Part shown: piece after piece, positions 1-8,683 of the stretch
Position numbering within the stretch: position 1 is the stretch's first letter
Layout of the letters: each line of letters begins with the position of its first letter
Assembly: GCA_020435995.1 (NCBI GenBank)
Contig: JAGQYO010000014.1
Span: forward strand, 1-63,160
Direction: 5' to 3'
Source of the DNA: Flavobacteriales bacterium
GTDB lineage: Bacteria; Bacteroidota; Bacteroidia; Flavobacteriales_G; Salibacteraceae
Length of the DNA stretch: 63,160 nt
Made by a program: the position numbers and the translations under genes
The notes under the pieces: model-generated
What the model was told of the DNA's origin: nothing
The model's input: only the letters and a program-made list of their open reading frames with translations
The model's database searches: none

Positions 1-13
1 ATCAATATAGGAA

Positions 14-823
14 ATGAAACTGCAAATAAAATTACTTCTCTTGGCTCTTACCTTAGCAGGATGGTGTAATGTGGCAACTGCCCAAAAGTACCTTACGAAA
101 CAAAGTGAGGTAGATTCGTTTGCTCAAATAATGCACGCTAAAATTAACATTACACTTCATCTCAGGTACGATAGCACATTGAGTGCTAATGACCGTATTA
201 AGGATCTTTCTGCCTACGATTCGTTGAGACTTTTGCGCCTTGTAGTATTAAAGGACTTTCTAATGGCTGATGTTCCTTGGTTTAAAGGGCACAGCCCCTG
301 GGCTAATTTTACTTTTATCAATATGCCTAACCTAACTTCTCTAAGTGGCATTCGCGAATCTATAGGCGAGATTACATTTGATAACTGCCCAGCAATTGCC
401 GTTTACCCACCAGTGGGTAGTGTGAAAAAAAACAATAACTTAACTATAAAAAATACAACCAAAAAAACGATTCGGGTGGATACAAAAAACATGACCCGAA
501 ATGAACCCCGATACAACTGGATTCACATAATTGATTGCAACATGGATACACTCTTGATTGACGACAGTGGAGGAAGCATTTATAAATATGTAGTGAAAAA
601 CAATCCGACATTGAAATTATGGAAAACTAAAGGTGGATATTCCGATGTTTATTTAAGAGTAGATAGTAACCCCAATCTAGAATATATACAAGGATTTGAT
701 AAATTATACATGGCAAGGATTGGTGAGGAATACGGCATACGAAATTGCTCTAGACTGTCCAATCTATGTGACATTCGCGAGCCTTTAGATAGCTTTTATC
801 GGTTTTCAGCAAAGAGTAGGTAA
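14..823 (+). CDS. N-terminal part of a frame-split secreted T9SS cargo protein
   Basis: The 269-residue product opens with a clear signal peptide (about residues 1-23, ending at AQ), so it should be exported across the inner membrane. The rest has leucine-rich-repeat-like segments with phrases such as NMPNLTSLSGI, but I do not recognise a specific family. It stops at 821-823 without a sorting tail. The next reading frame (open from 789) continues with plausible protein and ends in a type IX sorting tail. Removing one T from either TTTT run at 794-797 or 803-806 joins the two into one protein of about 390 residues. I read this as the 5' part of one gene broken by a single-base indel, real or from sequencing. 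The ATG at 14 is the only good start. The gene begins 13 bases inside the window, so its promoter is not visible. Confidence 0.7.
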   Translation: MKLQIKLLLLALTLAGWCNVATAQKYLTKQSEVDSFAQIMHAKINITLHLRYDSTLSANDRIKDLSAYDSLRLLRLVVLKDFLMADVPWFKGHSPWANFTFINMPNLTSLSGIRESIGEITFDNCPAIAVYPPVGSVKKNNNLTIKNTTKKTIRVDTKNMTRNEPRYNWIHIIDCNMDTLLIDDSGGSIYKYVVKNNPTLKLWKTKGGYSDVYLRVDSNPNLEYIQGFDKLYMARIGEEYGIRNCSRLSNLCDIREPLDSFYRFSAKSR

Positions 824-836
824 ATCTTATTTCAAT

Positions 837-1184
837 TTGATTAATAACGATACAAGCGCAAGTAGTTACGCAGAATTGATGGCTTATGATTGTTCTATAC
901 CCGATACCGCTAGCTTGATAGAAACAACGGAAGTATCTGCGAAGGGATTTGTGCTTTATCCTAATCCTACAAGTGGTAGTGTATCAGTTATGCTACCAAC
1001 CTACATAGAGAAAACTACCCATGTTATTTTATACAATTCCCAAGGCAAAATCGAATCAAAAATCAAAACAAATGGCGAACGTGAGGTTGATTTGGATATG
1101 GCAGATTTACCAGCAGGGTTATATTTTGTAAACTGGCAAAATAGCGAACAATCTTTTATTCAAAAACTGATTAAGAGGCAATGA
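837..1184 (+). CDS. C-terminal part of the frame-split protein, with T9SS type A sorting tail
   Basis: This frame is open from about 789. Its nominal start at 837 is a TTG with no good initiation context, so it is probably not translated alone. The last ~75 residues are a typical type IX secretion sorting domain: GFVLYPNPTSG, a central strand pair with LYNSQGK, then LPAGLYFVNW and a basic end (LIKRQ). In the family this domain folds as a small beta-sandwich, directs passage through the outer-membrane T9SS channel and is removed or attached to a surface glycolipid. It belongs to the gene starting at 14 through a one-base frameshift near 794-806. Its 3' end overlaps the convergent regulator frame by 66 nt. 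Domain identification is firm; whether the gene is broken in the cell is unknown. Confidence 0.75.
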   Translation: MINNDTSASSYAELMAYDCSIPDTASLIETTEVSAKGFVLYPNPTSGSVSVMLPTYIEKTTHVILYNSQGKIESKIKTNGEREVDLDMADLPAGLYFVNWQNSEQSFIQKLIKRQ

Positions 1185-1667
1185 TTTTGGCATCAAACTT
1201 GTCCCCCCCCTCATTTTTTCTGTACTTGACCTACTGCCGTTGTCGCTTTCTGAATCAATCTTATCTATATCAACTTTATTTTTTTGATAGAATTCCCAAT
1301 CAGCTTGCCTAACTAGGTCTGAACCTTCAATTAATTTATTTTGATTGGCAATGATGCTATTCGTCAGAGAATAATATTCCATTACTACTGCCCTAAACCT
1401 AATATAATTTTGGTAAAGCCCCTCCATAACCTCGTCATGGTTGTTGTGTTTCTGTCCTTCTAACATTACAATTAATTCTGAAACGCCCCACTCGAATCCG
1501 GAGGCCAATTTTTTAATTATGCCAAGGCTAAATTCTCTTTTTCCACTTTCGAGCTTGGCAATCGTTGTTTGGTCTAAATCTGAAAGGCCAGCCAGTGTAG
1601 TTTGGCTCCATCCTCTTTGTTCCCTGAGCCTTTTTAGTCGGTATCCCCATTCCATGATGTTGTTCAA
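1119..1667 (-). CDS. XRE-family helix-turn-helix transcriptional regulator
   Basis: Residues ~8-65 form a Cro/C1-type helix-turn-helix: RLKRLREQRGWSQTTLAG, then DQTTIAKLESGKRE and a third helix with LGIIKKLA. Such proteins bind operator DNA, often their own promoter. The C-terminal ~110 residues are charged and helical and match no domain I know. The start is MNNIMEWGYRL; the Met at residue 5 is an alternative. The end is doubtful. A run of eight G (C 1202-1209 on the given strand) lies near the 3' end, and with seven G the frame would stop about 75 nt earlier, removing the 66-nt overlap with the convergent gene. It is divergent from the secreted-protein gene at 1738, with 70 bp between them, so it may regulate that gene. 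No target is known. Confidence 0.8.
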   Translation of the reverse strand: MNNIMEWGYRLKRLREQRGWSQTTLAGLSDLDQTTIAKLESGKREFSLGIIKKLASGFEWGVSELIVMLEGQKHNNHDEVMEGLYQNYIRFRAVVMEYYSLTNSIIANQNKLIEGSDLVRQADWEFYQKNKVDIDKIDSESDNGSRSSTEKMRGGTSLMPKSLPLNQFLNKRLFAILPVYKI

Positions 1668-1737
1668 TTGATTTTATGGCAAAAATGCCATAAGCCAAAA
1701 TATAACATTTTCGGAAGTTTGAGTCAAAATCTACATT

Positions 1738-3681
1738 ATGTCTATTAAATGGTTCGCCACGCTAGTTTCTTTCTCATTAATGGGCCATTGGTCTTTGGCT
1801 CAGCAAAACAAATGGGTCATTCACACCAATTTGGTCGATTATATGGCACCTTCTGCTGCTCCCCTCCATATAGGGTTGGTTCCTGTACCCACCAAAACAC
1901 AGAACGGGCTTACTAACGATCAAGGAACATTAGAGTTTTATGCCGCCGACGGAGGAATTTATGATGCCAATGGCATGCTCATTCATCAACAATTCGAACC
2001 AAGGGGAACAGACCCAGCTTTAGGTTGGTCAGAGTTCATTTTTGTTCCCGTTCCAGAAGAGTGCGACGAGTTTTACGCCATTAACACGTATAATTTAGGA
2101 ACAACTAGCGGTAATGTTGGAAATTTTCTGATTTATAGTAGGATTAAAAAAATAAATGGAATCTGGTCCGCCCAAACGATGCCTAATAGCACACTTACCG
2201 AATTTTATGAAAACAACAGTTGTTCTTTTTCAAGGAGTGATGGACTTGGGTCAGGCCCAGAAACTTCCACACAATTATTTCATAATCACTTGGCTGTTAC
2301 AAGGGAAAATCAACAAGGTAATAGATATTTATTTATGTCGCTTCATTTTTGTATTGGAGCATTTGAAATAAGGAATGATGATATCCATTATTTGGGAAGT
2401 TCACAAAAAAAGACGTCAGGGCCCCACTTTCAAATTAACAATAGATCAGAAATGGAGGTGTACGAATATCCTTTCGAAGGCACCGAAAAATATTCCTTAT
2501 CCACTTGTTATTTTAGCGAACCAAATTTAGCTCCTAACAATGAAGGCGGGGCGGTTCATATTTTTGATGTTGAGTTCAACGGAAATACACCGAATTTCAC
2601 TTCTGACTATCAAGTTGAGGTGCCAACGTCGGATCCAAATGATTTTTTTTTAAATTCAATTAAAGGTCTGGAGTTTTCGGAAGACGGATTAACACTATAT
2701 GCTTCCATCATTCGATGGGATAAGTTCTTGAGCACAATAAATGACGATCAATATTTCGTCTATTTTACTCGTGCCTTACAGTCAAATAATTTTGCTTGGG
2801 GCGGAGTGATTTTGTCGGGATATCAGAATCGCGAATATGGCAAATCGCAAATAGAACGAGGCATAGATGGCCGAATATACCTAGCAGGTGATTATAATTT
2901 AGGAACACTACAAGATAACAATGATCCTAATTCAACTTGGACTCCCAGTTATATCGATGCGTCTCATGGTTTTACTAATTTATTAACAGGGTCCGTAATG
3001 GATCCGTTGGACTATCTTTATTTCCTTCCGGATCAAATAGATGGTGAAGATTACAACCAGTGGCGATTTGGGGCTCCAGATTTATTTCCGGATAGAATTA
3101 GTGACTGTGAATTCCCAATAGTTTTGAATTCGCCCGGCTCCTTTCATGTCCAAGTGAATGACCTATACCCACCTCATAATAGTATAGTGTACAGTGGAGT
3201 TCCCAGCTTTATTATTTCTCGGCCCTCACAAGTGCTATTAAGTAGTTCGTTCGACTTTTCTTGTGCTGAAACTCTTATTGTTGAATGCTGTCCTGCACCC
3301 GGGACTGAAATGTTGTGCGGTAATCCAGTTATAGTTACTAAGAGTTATGATTATGTGAATAATGAAGTCACTTTATGCGCTTCTACTTGTACCACAGATG
3401 TTCCGGCACCGTGTATTATTCAATGGAGTTTTGATTATCCTATTCCTGGTAAAGCAAAATATGCATCGGCCAACTTTAATGGACATTCATTTTGTCATAC
3501 TATTCCTCTTTTGGATCCACTTCAATATCACCAACATTCTGTCTTACATCTCAGAAAGGTTATGTGTTTTGGCGACTGTAGTGGAGAAGATGTAGAATTG
3601 CTCATGGACGAAGAATGGGATCTTTACGATCCAAATGCTTTAAAACCAATAAAGGTAATTTTTGGAGAAGCTCAAAAGTAG
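1738..3681 (+). CDS. Secreted protein of unknown function
   Basis: The 647-residue protein starts with a signal peptide (MSIKWFATLVSFSLMGHWSL, cleaved after AQ). The body has repeating strand-rich segments with phrases like GLEFSEDGLTLYAS, IERGIDGRIYLAGD and VMDPLDYLYFLP. These resemble blades of a beta-propeller; SEDGLTLYAS in particular is typical of WD40-like or lactonase-like blades. The C-terminal ~150 residues contain several Cys-rich stretches (AETLIVECCPAPGTEMLCG). I see no type IX sorting tail and no lipobox, so the final location (periplasm or outside) is open. The gene stands alone: 70 bp from the divergent XRE regulator and followed by 365 bp without a gene. No enzymatic motif is recognisable and the propeller assignment is inference. 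Confidence 0.75.
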   Translation: MSIKWFATLVSFSLMGHWSLAQQNKWVIHTNLVDYMAPSAAPLHIGLVPVPTKTQNGLTNDQGTLEFYAADGGIYDANGMLIHQQFEPRGTDPALGWSEFIFVPVPEECDEFYAINTYNLGTTSGNVGNFLIYSRIKKINGIWSAQTMPNSTLTEFYENNSCSFSRSDGLGSGPETSTQLFHNHLAVTRENQQGNRYLFMSLHFCIGAFEIRNDDIHYLGSSQKKTSGPHFQINNRSEMEVYEYPFEGTEKYSLSTCYFSEPNLAPNNEGGAVHIFDVEFNGNTPNFTSDYQVEVPTSDPNDFFLNSIKGLEFSEDGLTLYASIIRWDKFLSTINDDQYFVYFTRALQSNNFAWGGVILSGYQNREYGKSQIERGIDGRIYLAGDYNLGTLQDNNDPNSTWTPSYIDASHGFTNLLTGSVMDPLDYLYFLPDQIDGEDYNQWRFGAPDLFPDRISDCEFPIVLNSPGSFHVQVNDLYPPHNSIVYSGVPSFIISRPSQVLLSSSFDFSCAETLIVECCPAPGTEMLCGNPVIVTKSYDYVNNEVTLCASTCTTDVPAPCIIQWSFDYPIPGKAKYASANFNGHSFCHTIPLLDPLQYHQHSVLHLRKVMCFGDCSGEDVELLMDEEWDLYDPNALKPIKVIFGEAQK

Positions 3682-4046
3682 GTACGACTTTACCCGTTTG
3701 AATAAAATTTTATTTAGTTACTTGTCTTCTCTTTAATCATGTAACATTAACAAAACCCACCCGCCACCAGATGAGCATTTGGAGTTTGTAGCTCATAATT
3801 ATTATTTAAAATGGGCAAATCAGACCGAATTTGAGCTCAAAGCAGCAATTTAGTGAGCTTAAAATTTGAAACTGCCATAAGTCCTTTTTTAAAGTCCATT
3901 TGTGATTAATGTGAATTTAATTGCACTCAACTCCTACTCAACTTTCTGATGGTTTTATTAATATTCAATTCGCTTGAAGTTTCGAAGATATTTATTGCCA
4001 CTCCCTTGTTGCATCCCAGCCCCTAAAATCCGACCTTTGCCCCACG
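3682..4046. other. Intergenic stretch with no recognisable gene
   Basis: These 365 bases between the secreted-protein gene and the DUF5522-like gene are AT-rich and hold no convincing reading frame, RNA gene or clear hairpin terminator. A short open stretch at 3770-3853 gives protein-like sequence but lacks a start and may be a decayed gene fragment. The promoter for the downstream hutU pair presumably lies near its right end. Confidence 0.6.
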
Positions 4047-4250
4047 ATGGAAGGTTTTGACCAGTTTAGCAAATTAGACCCAGAGGATTATTACAATCAT
4101 CCCGACGGGTTTATTGTTTTTACTGAAAAATATCACCTCAAAAGAGGGTATTGCTGCAAGAATGCTTGCAAGCATTGCCCTTATGGATTTAACGACAAAA
4201 AGAAAAAAGCAGATGACATTCGCCGAAGACATCAAACAGGGAATTCCTGA
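4047..4250 (+). CDS. Small cysteine-rich DUF5522-like protein
   Basis: The 67-residue protein carries the motif DPEDYYNHPDGFIVFTEKYH followed by a cluster of four Cys in GYCCKNACKHCPYGF. This matches my memory of the short Bacteroidota family DUF5522, whose function is unknown. The spaced Cys (CC, C, CP) suggest metal binding, either zinc or a small iron-sulfur site; that is inference. The basic tail (KKKKADDIRRRH) may bind nucleic acid or a partner. The gene overlaps the start of hutU by 38 nt in another frame, so the two are probably translationally coupled. The ATG at 4047 gives the conserved domain nearly at the N-terminus, which fits the family. Its pairing with a histidine-degradation gene could be functional or just co-transcription. 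Confidence 0.75.
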   Translation: MEGFDQFSKLDPEDYYNHPDGFIVFTEKYHLKRGYCCKNACKHCPYGFNDKKKKADDIRRRHQTGNS

Positions 4251-6213
4251 TATTTTACCCGAAGCAAAAGCCTACGACCCAGCCATTAATCATGCGCCAA
4301 TTCGCAAGGATATTCTCACGCCAAAAGAGAAGAAACTGGCCATTGAAAATGCCCTGCGGTACTTCGAGAAAAAACACCACGCCACCTTGGCTCCTGAATT
4401 TGCACATGAACTCAAAACTTATGGCAGAATTTATATGTACCGCCTTCGACCAGATTACAACATAACTGCACGTTCTATCAACGATTACCCGCACCAATCG
4501 AAGCAAGCGGCGGCCATCATGCTCATGCTAAGCAACAACTTGGATTACGCAGTGGCACAACATCCTCACGAATTGATTACTTACGGCGGAAACGGGGCCG
4601 TTTTTCAAAATTGGGCTCAATATCGCTTGACGATGAAATACCTGAGTGAAATGACAGACGACCAAACCCTGGCCATGTATTCAGGCCATCCCATGGGTTT
4701 GTTTCCTTCGCATAAAGATGCACCTCGGGTTGTAGTCACCAACGGTATGATGATTCCAAACTATTCTCAGCCTGATGATTGGGAAAAGTTTAATGCCCTT
4801 GGCGTGACTCAATACGGGCAAATGACGGCAGGCTCATTTATGTACATCGGTCCGCAGGGAATTGTACATGGCACCACCATAACTGTGCTTAATGCCGGTC
4901 GCATGATTTCCAAAAAAGGAGAAGGGCTTGAAGGAAAGATTTTCCTCACAGCTGGTCTCGGTGGAATGAGTGGGGCACAACCAAAGGCTGGAAATATTGC
5001 AGGCTGCATTACGATTTGCGCCGAAGTAAACCCCAAGGCAACGCATACACGCCATTCACAAGGATGGGTGGATGAGGTAATCGATAACTTGGATGAACTC
5101 ATGACGCGAGTGCGTGCAGCAAAAACCAACCAAGAAGTCGTTTCCATCGCCTATCAAGGAAATGTGGTGGAAGTCTGGGAAAAATTCGCTGAATCGGGAA
5201 TTAAAGTCGATTTGGGCTCAGACCAAACTTCGTTGCACAACCCGTGGGCGGGTGGGTATTACCCAGTTGGGCTGAGTTATGAAGAGTCAAACGAAATGAT
5301 GGCCAAACAGCCAGAAGAATTTAAAAAGCGGGTACAAGAAACCCTACGCCGGCATGTTGCCGCGGTGAACAAATGTGTGGCCAATGGCACGTATTTTTTC
5401 GATTATGGAAACGCTTTTTTATTAGAATCGAGTAGGGCAGGAGCGGCAATATTGAAAGCTGATGGAAGTTTTAAATACCCCAGTTATGTGCAAGACATAA
5501 TGGGCCCGATGTGCTTTGATTATGGATTTGGGCCTTTCCGCTGGGTTTGCGCTTCGTCTGATCCAAAGGACTTGGCTACTACCGACCGTATAGCCTGTGA
5601 AGTGCTGGAAGAAATAAAAAAACATTCTCCGGAAGAAATTCAGCAACAAATGGCCGACAACATCAAATGGATTAAGGGCGCGCAAGAAAATAAGTTGGTG
5701 GTAGGTTCACAGGCAAGAATATTATACGCTGATGCAGAAGGAAGAATGAAAATTGCGGAGGCATTCAACAACGCCATTGCATCGGGAGAAATTTCAGCAC
5801 CCGTAGTTTTGGGGCGTGACCATCACGATGTTTCTGGTACAGATTCACCTTATCGCGAGACAAGCAATATTTACGACGGATCTCAATTTACAGCCGACAT
5901 GGCAGTTCAGAATTTTGTAGGAGACGGATTTCGAGGTGCTACTTGGATTTCGTTGCACAATGGTGGCGGCGTAGGTTGGGGTGAAGTAATTAATGGAGGA
6001 TTTGGAATGCTCCTCGATGGCAGTGCCGACTCCGATCGACGACTCAAAATGATGTTGCACTGGGATGTAAACAACGGCATTGCAAGGCGCAGTTGGGCCC
6101 GAAACGAACCAGCTATGTTTGCCATCAAACGCGCGATGCAACAAGAGCCAAGGTTAAAAGTAACGCTGCCTAATTTGGTAGATAAAGCTTTGTTGGACGG
6201 GTTGGGAGAGTGA
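4213..6213 (+). CDS. hutU: Urocanate hydratase (urocanase), long form
   Basis: Urocanase adds water to urocanate to give imidazolone propionate, the second step of histidine degradation, using tightly bound NAD+ in the cytoplasm. The 666-residue protein shows the family signatures: GLGGMSGAQPKAG for NAD+ binding, YGFGPFRWVCASSDPKDLATTD around the conserved active-site region (two motifs joined here), VLGRDHHDVSGTDSPYRE, and GDGFRGATWISLHNGGGVG. At about 670 residues it belongs to the longer class, like the animal enzyme (~676), not the ~555-residue Pseudomonas type. I chose the ATG at 4213 (MTFAEDIKQGIP). The in-frame start at 4114 would add 33 unrelated residues read from the DUF5522-like gene in another frame. 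No other hut gene is in the window. A repeat block begins 46 bp after the stop. Confidence 0.95.
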   Translation: MTFAEDIKQGIPDILPEAKAYDPAINHAPIRKDILTPKEKKLAIENALRYFEKKHHATLAPEFAHELKTYGRIYMYRLRPDYNITARSINDYPHQSKQAAAIMLMLSNNLDYAVAQHPHELITYGGNGAVFQNWAQYRLTMKYLSEMTDDQTLAMYSGHPMGLFPSHKDAPRVVVTNGMMIPNYSQPDDWEKFNALGVTQYGQMTAGSFMYIGPQGIVHGTTITVLNAGRMISKKGEGLEGKIFLTAGLGGMSGAQPKAGNIAGCITICAEVNPKATHTRHSQGWVDEVIDNLDELMTRVRAAKTNQEVVSIAYQGNVVEVWEKFAESGIKVDLGSDQTSLHNPWAGGYYPVGLSYEESNEMMAKQPEEFKKRVQETLRRHVAAVNKCVANGTYFFDYGNAFLLESSRAGAAILKADGSFKYPSYVQDIMGPMCFDYGFGPFRWVCASSDPKDLATTDRIACEVLEEIKKHSPEEIQQQMADNIKWIKGAQENKLVVGSQARILYADAEGRMKIAEAFNNAIASGEISAPVVLGRDHHDVSGTDSPYRETSNIYDGSQFTADMAVQNFVGDGFRGATWISLHNGGGVGWGEVINGGFGMLLDGSADSDRRLKMMLHWDVNNGIARRSWARNEPAMFAIKRAMQQEPRLKVTLPNLVDKALLDGLGE

Positions 6214-6259
6214 AAGGTAAAACCGAAAAAGATAAAACCGAAAAATGTAAAAGTCAAAA

Positions 6260-6810
6260 CACTCCGCGACCCTTAGCGCCTCCACTATTGTACTCTTCTG
6301 CTTTAATCCGCGAACCTCTGCGCTTTCTTCGCGAATCTTTGCGTTATAACTCAACAGCTTGTCTGCTTTACAGCTCGCCAAATTTCACCATGTAGAATTT
6401 TTTATCTGCGTTAATCTGCGAGATCAGCGGGCGTTAAAATGTAAAATTCAATATGCAAAACACTCCGCGTACCTCTGCGCTTTCTTTGCGTTATAACTCA
6501 ACAGCTTGTCTGCGTTACAACACACTCACTTCCAGCATGCAGTATTTTTTATCTGCGTTAATCCGCGAGATCTGCGGGAACTATTATTCAAAATGTAAAT
6601 CACTCCGCGTACCTCTGCGCCTTCTTCGCGAAACTTTGCGTTATAACTCAACAGCTTGTCTGCTTTACAGCTCACCAAATTTCACCTTGCAGTATTTTTT
6701 ATCTGCGTTAATCCGCGAGATCAGCGGGCTCCTTTTACTCTGCGCCTTCTTCGCGAAACTTTGCGTCATAACTCAACAGCTTGTCTGCGTTAATCCGCGA
6801 GATCTGCGGG
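6260..6810. repeat. Four-copy block of dispersed-type intergenic repeats
   Basis: Four related units lie in direct orientation: 6260-6431, 6461-6578, 6601-6728 and a shortened one at about 6737-6810. A full unit has, in order: CACTCCGCG, a CTCTGCGC...TTCTTCGCG segment, TTTGCGTTATAACTCAACAG, CTTGTCTGC, a variable middle with ATTTCACC, TATTTTTTATCTGCGTTAA, and an end of (T/C)GCGAGATC(A/T)GCGGG. Copy 2 lacks part of the front and copy 4 lacks the middle. Very similar TCTGCGTTAATCTGCG phrases recur between genes in many Bacteroidota genomes as I remember them. No transposase is present, so the units look like non-autonomous or recombination-derived elements. The last unit supplies the 3' end of the membrane-protein gene ending at 6790. 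Confidence 0.85.
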
Positions 6811-8658
6811 AGAAATCTCCTCAAAAACCTCCACCTTAAAATCATCCAACAACACGCCCTGATTTCCCAAATGCTCCACATACACCTTAAGCTGGTCTGT
6901 GCCTCTACGAATCTCGGGAGATAGATAATCAAAGCTGACTTCGTTCCAATTGTTTAGCTCAAGATGACGTTCGTATAGATCAAATGCCTTGTACTTATAA
7001 CAATAATGATTGTGCTCAAAACACACCACAATTTGCGTTGGGTTTTCTGCTACTGAAATAGTCGGAAACACCTTTACAGAAATCCGAAACCAAGCAAAGT
7101 AATTCTCAGAAAGCTCTTTATAAGCTTTCCTAAATTCTGGTGACCGTTCCAACGGTTGTTGAAGCAATAGCGCCTGACTTCCATTAAATCCATTTGCGGT
7201 ATATTTAAACGTATCGACGGAAGTTTCAAAATCATTATGATAGACAATAGAGCTTTTAAAAGGAATATGCTCGGGCATTTTTTCTTCACCTTCAAAATCA
7301 CGGTTTACAAGCAGCATATCGAAATAATTTTCGGGTAAATCAACTTGCCCGAAAATAGCGAAGTAGGCTTTTTGAGTCATACGAGAAGGATGCAGCACGC
7401 TGTTTGCCATTTGCCAAGTTTGAAATAAATTCAATACGATTAATCCTGAAATCAAGATGAGAGTGGTGATTTGAGTAAACCTTTTTGTCGATAAAATATA
7501 TGTCATACACGCTCCAATTGGGAGGGCCAGCACGGCATACGATTGAATTAGGGCCCGTTGGCTAAAACTTTCGGCATACCACCAACACGACCAACTCGAA
7601 ACAATGTACAGGTTGGTAAGGAAGAATAAAAGAACAGGAACGAACAATTGTTTTTGCCTTTGCCACAGAAAACAAAACCCGAATATGGAAAGGCTCATTA
7701 GTGGTGTGTAAACCAACCACCCTTTTCTAAAGCTAAAGAGGACTTCCCAAGTATAGGGATTGAAAAATTCGAACCCTTCGCCTGCGTTTCCGCCATAACT
7801 GTAATACAGTGGTTTGCCAGTTACCCACAACCAATAAATTACTTGAAAGGAGCCGATGAAGGCCAATATTCCACCGAGGATTACCACATGTGATTTGTGA
7901 TCCCAAAGTGAGTTAACCTTTTGCTTAAAGCTATCAAGGTTATGGATTCCCCAAAAGAGTGGAATTAAAAGGCATATTATCTCTGACGGCCTTGCGAGAA
8001 TTGCTAATCCACACAGAAACCCCAATCTTATGGCGTATTTCAATTCGGGTTTGCGATACCAATTATCGCTTTCGAGTAGGATGAGGGCGTAAAACGCAAA
8101 CAAAAAATTGTGCGTCATGGTGCCTTGCCCGTGGAAGGAGGAATGAAAGAAGAAATTTGTTCCAAAGAAGAGGACCAATAGGGTAATGGTTGTGACAAGT
8201 TCGCTAAAATACCTGAGCAGCAATTTTCTCAAAAACCAAAATCCTAGGATGGTATAGACCATTCCGGCGAGTACTATGGATGCTTGATAGGGAAAGGAAA
8301 ATCCATCGGCGGGATAAGAAGAAAACAAAGCCCAAACATGGCCGATCAGAAAAAATGGAAGGTACAAAAGAGCCATGCCCATGCTGTATTTCATCACCCA
8401 ATTTCCGTTTGGAGCCATAGTGAGTTGATACAACGAAGAGGTATTTTTATACTCGGCAATGAGAGCTTGGACTTGCTCGTAATTTTCTACCGAAATATCG
8501 TGATAGATAAAAATTTGTGGCAGATATAAGTAGTATCCAAATACATCGTAGGAAAGGGCATTGCTGGGGTAGTTCGAAAAATTAAAGAAAACACAGGTGA
8601 GCGATACAAGGATGACCGCAACTAGAGAAATTTTATTGCTTTTGATTATTTCGCCCAT
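6790..8658 (-). CDS. Polytopic membrane protein, putative GT-C-type glycosyltransferase
   Basis: The 622-residue protein has about 11 hydrophobic segments between residues ~12 and 400, followed by a ~200-residue soluble C-terminal domain. The first loop (YPSNALSYDVFGYYLYLPQ) and the loop with HGQGTMTHNFLFAFY are like the extracytoplasmic loops of GT39/ArnT-type transferases, which use lipid-linked sugars, but the classic acidic pair is not clear. The C-terminal part (about 440-615) looks like a jelly-roll beta-sandwich, with VEVFEE near the end. The last residues, ISPADLAD, and the stop codon are read out of the intergenic repeat, so the original end was probably just after VEVFEE. It is the third gene of a run cphA - 143-residue gene - this gene, with 25 bp to the gene upstream. 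The substrate is unknown. Confidence 0.7.
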   Translation of the reverse strand: MGEIIKSNKISLVAVILVSLTCVFFNFSNYPSNALSYDVFGYYLYLPQIFIYHDISVENYEQVQALIAEYKNTSSLYQLTMAPNGNWVMKYSMGMALLYLPFFLIGHVWALFSSYPADGFSFPYQASIVLAGMVYTILGFWFLRKLLLRYFSELVTTITLLVLFFGTNFFFHSSFHGQGTMTHNFLFAFYALILLESDNWYRKPELKYAIRLGFLCGLAILARPSEIICLLIPLFWGIHNLDSFKQKVNSLWDHKSHVVILGGILAFIGSFQVIYWLWVTGKPLYYSYGGNAGEGFEFFNPYTWEVLFSFRKGWLVYTPLMSLSIFGFCFLWQRQKQLFVPVLLFFLTNLYIVSSWSCWWYAESFSQRALIQSYAVLALPIGACMTYILSTKRFTQITTLILISGLIVLNLFQTWQMANSVLHPSRMTQKAYFAIFGQVDLPENYFDMLLVNRDFEGEEKMPEHIPFKSSIVYHNDFETSVDTFKYTANGFNGSQALLLQQPLERSPEFRKAYKELSENYFAWFRISVKVFPTISVAENPTQIVVCFEHNHYCYKYKAFDLYERHLELNNWNEVSFDYLSPEIRRGTDQLKVYVEHLGNQGVLLDDFKVEVFEEISPADLAD

Positions 8659-8683
8659 TGAGTGGGGCCAAAGTAAGAGATAA

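Noticed and set aside
3770-3853. Short protein-like frame reading DEHLEFVAHNYYLKW
   Set aside because: It has no start codon or ribosome site and is only 27 codons long; it may be a decayed fragment but cannot be supported as a gene.
4114-4212. Upstream ATG at 4114 as start of hutU
   Set aside because: The added 33 residues are an out-of-frame reading of the Cys-rich DUF5522-like gene; the conserved urocanase sequence starts at the ATG at 4213.
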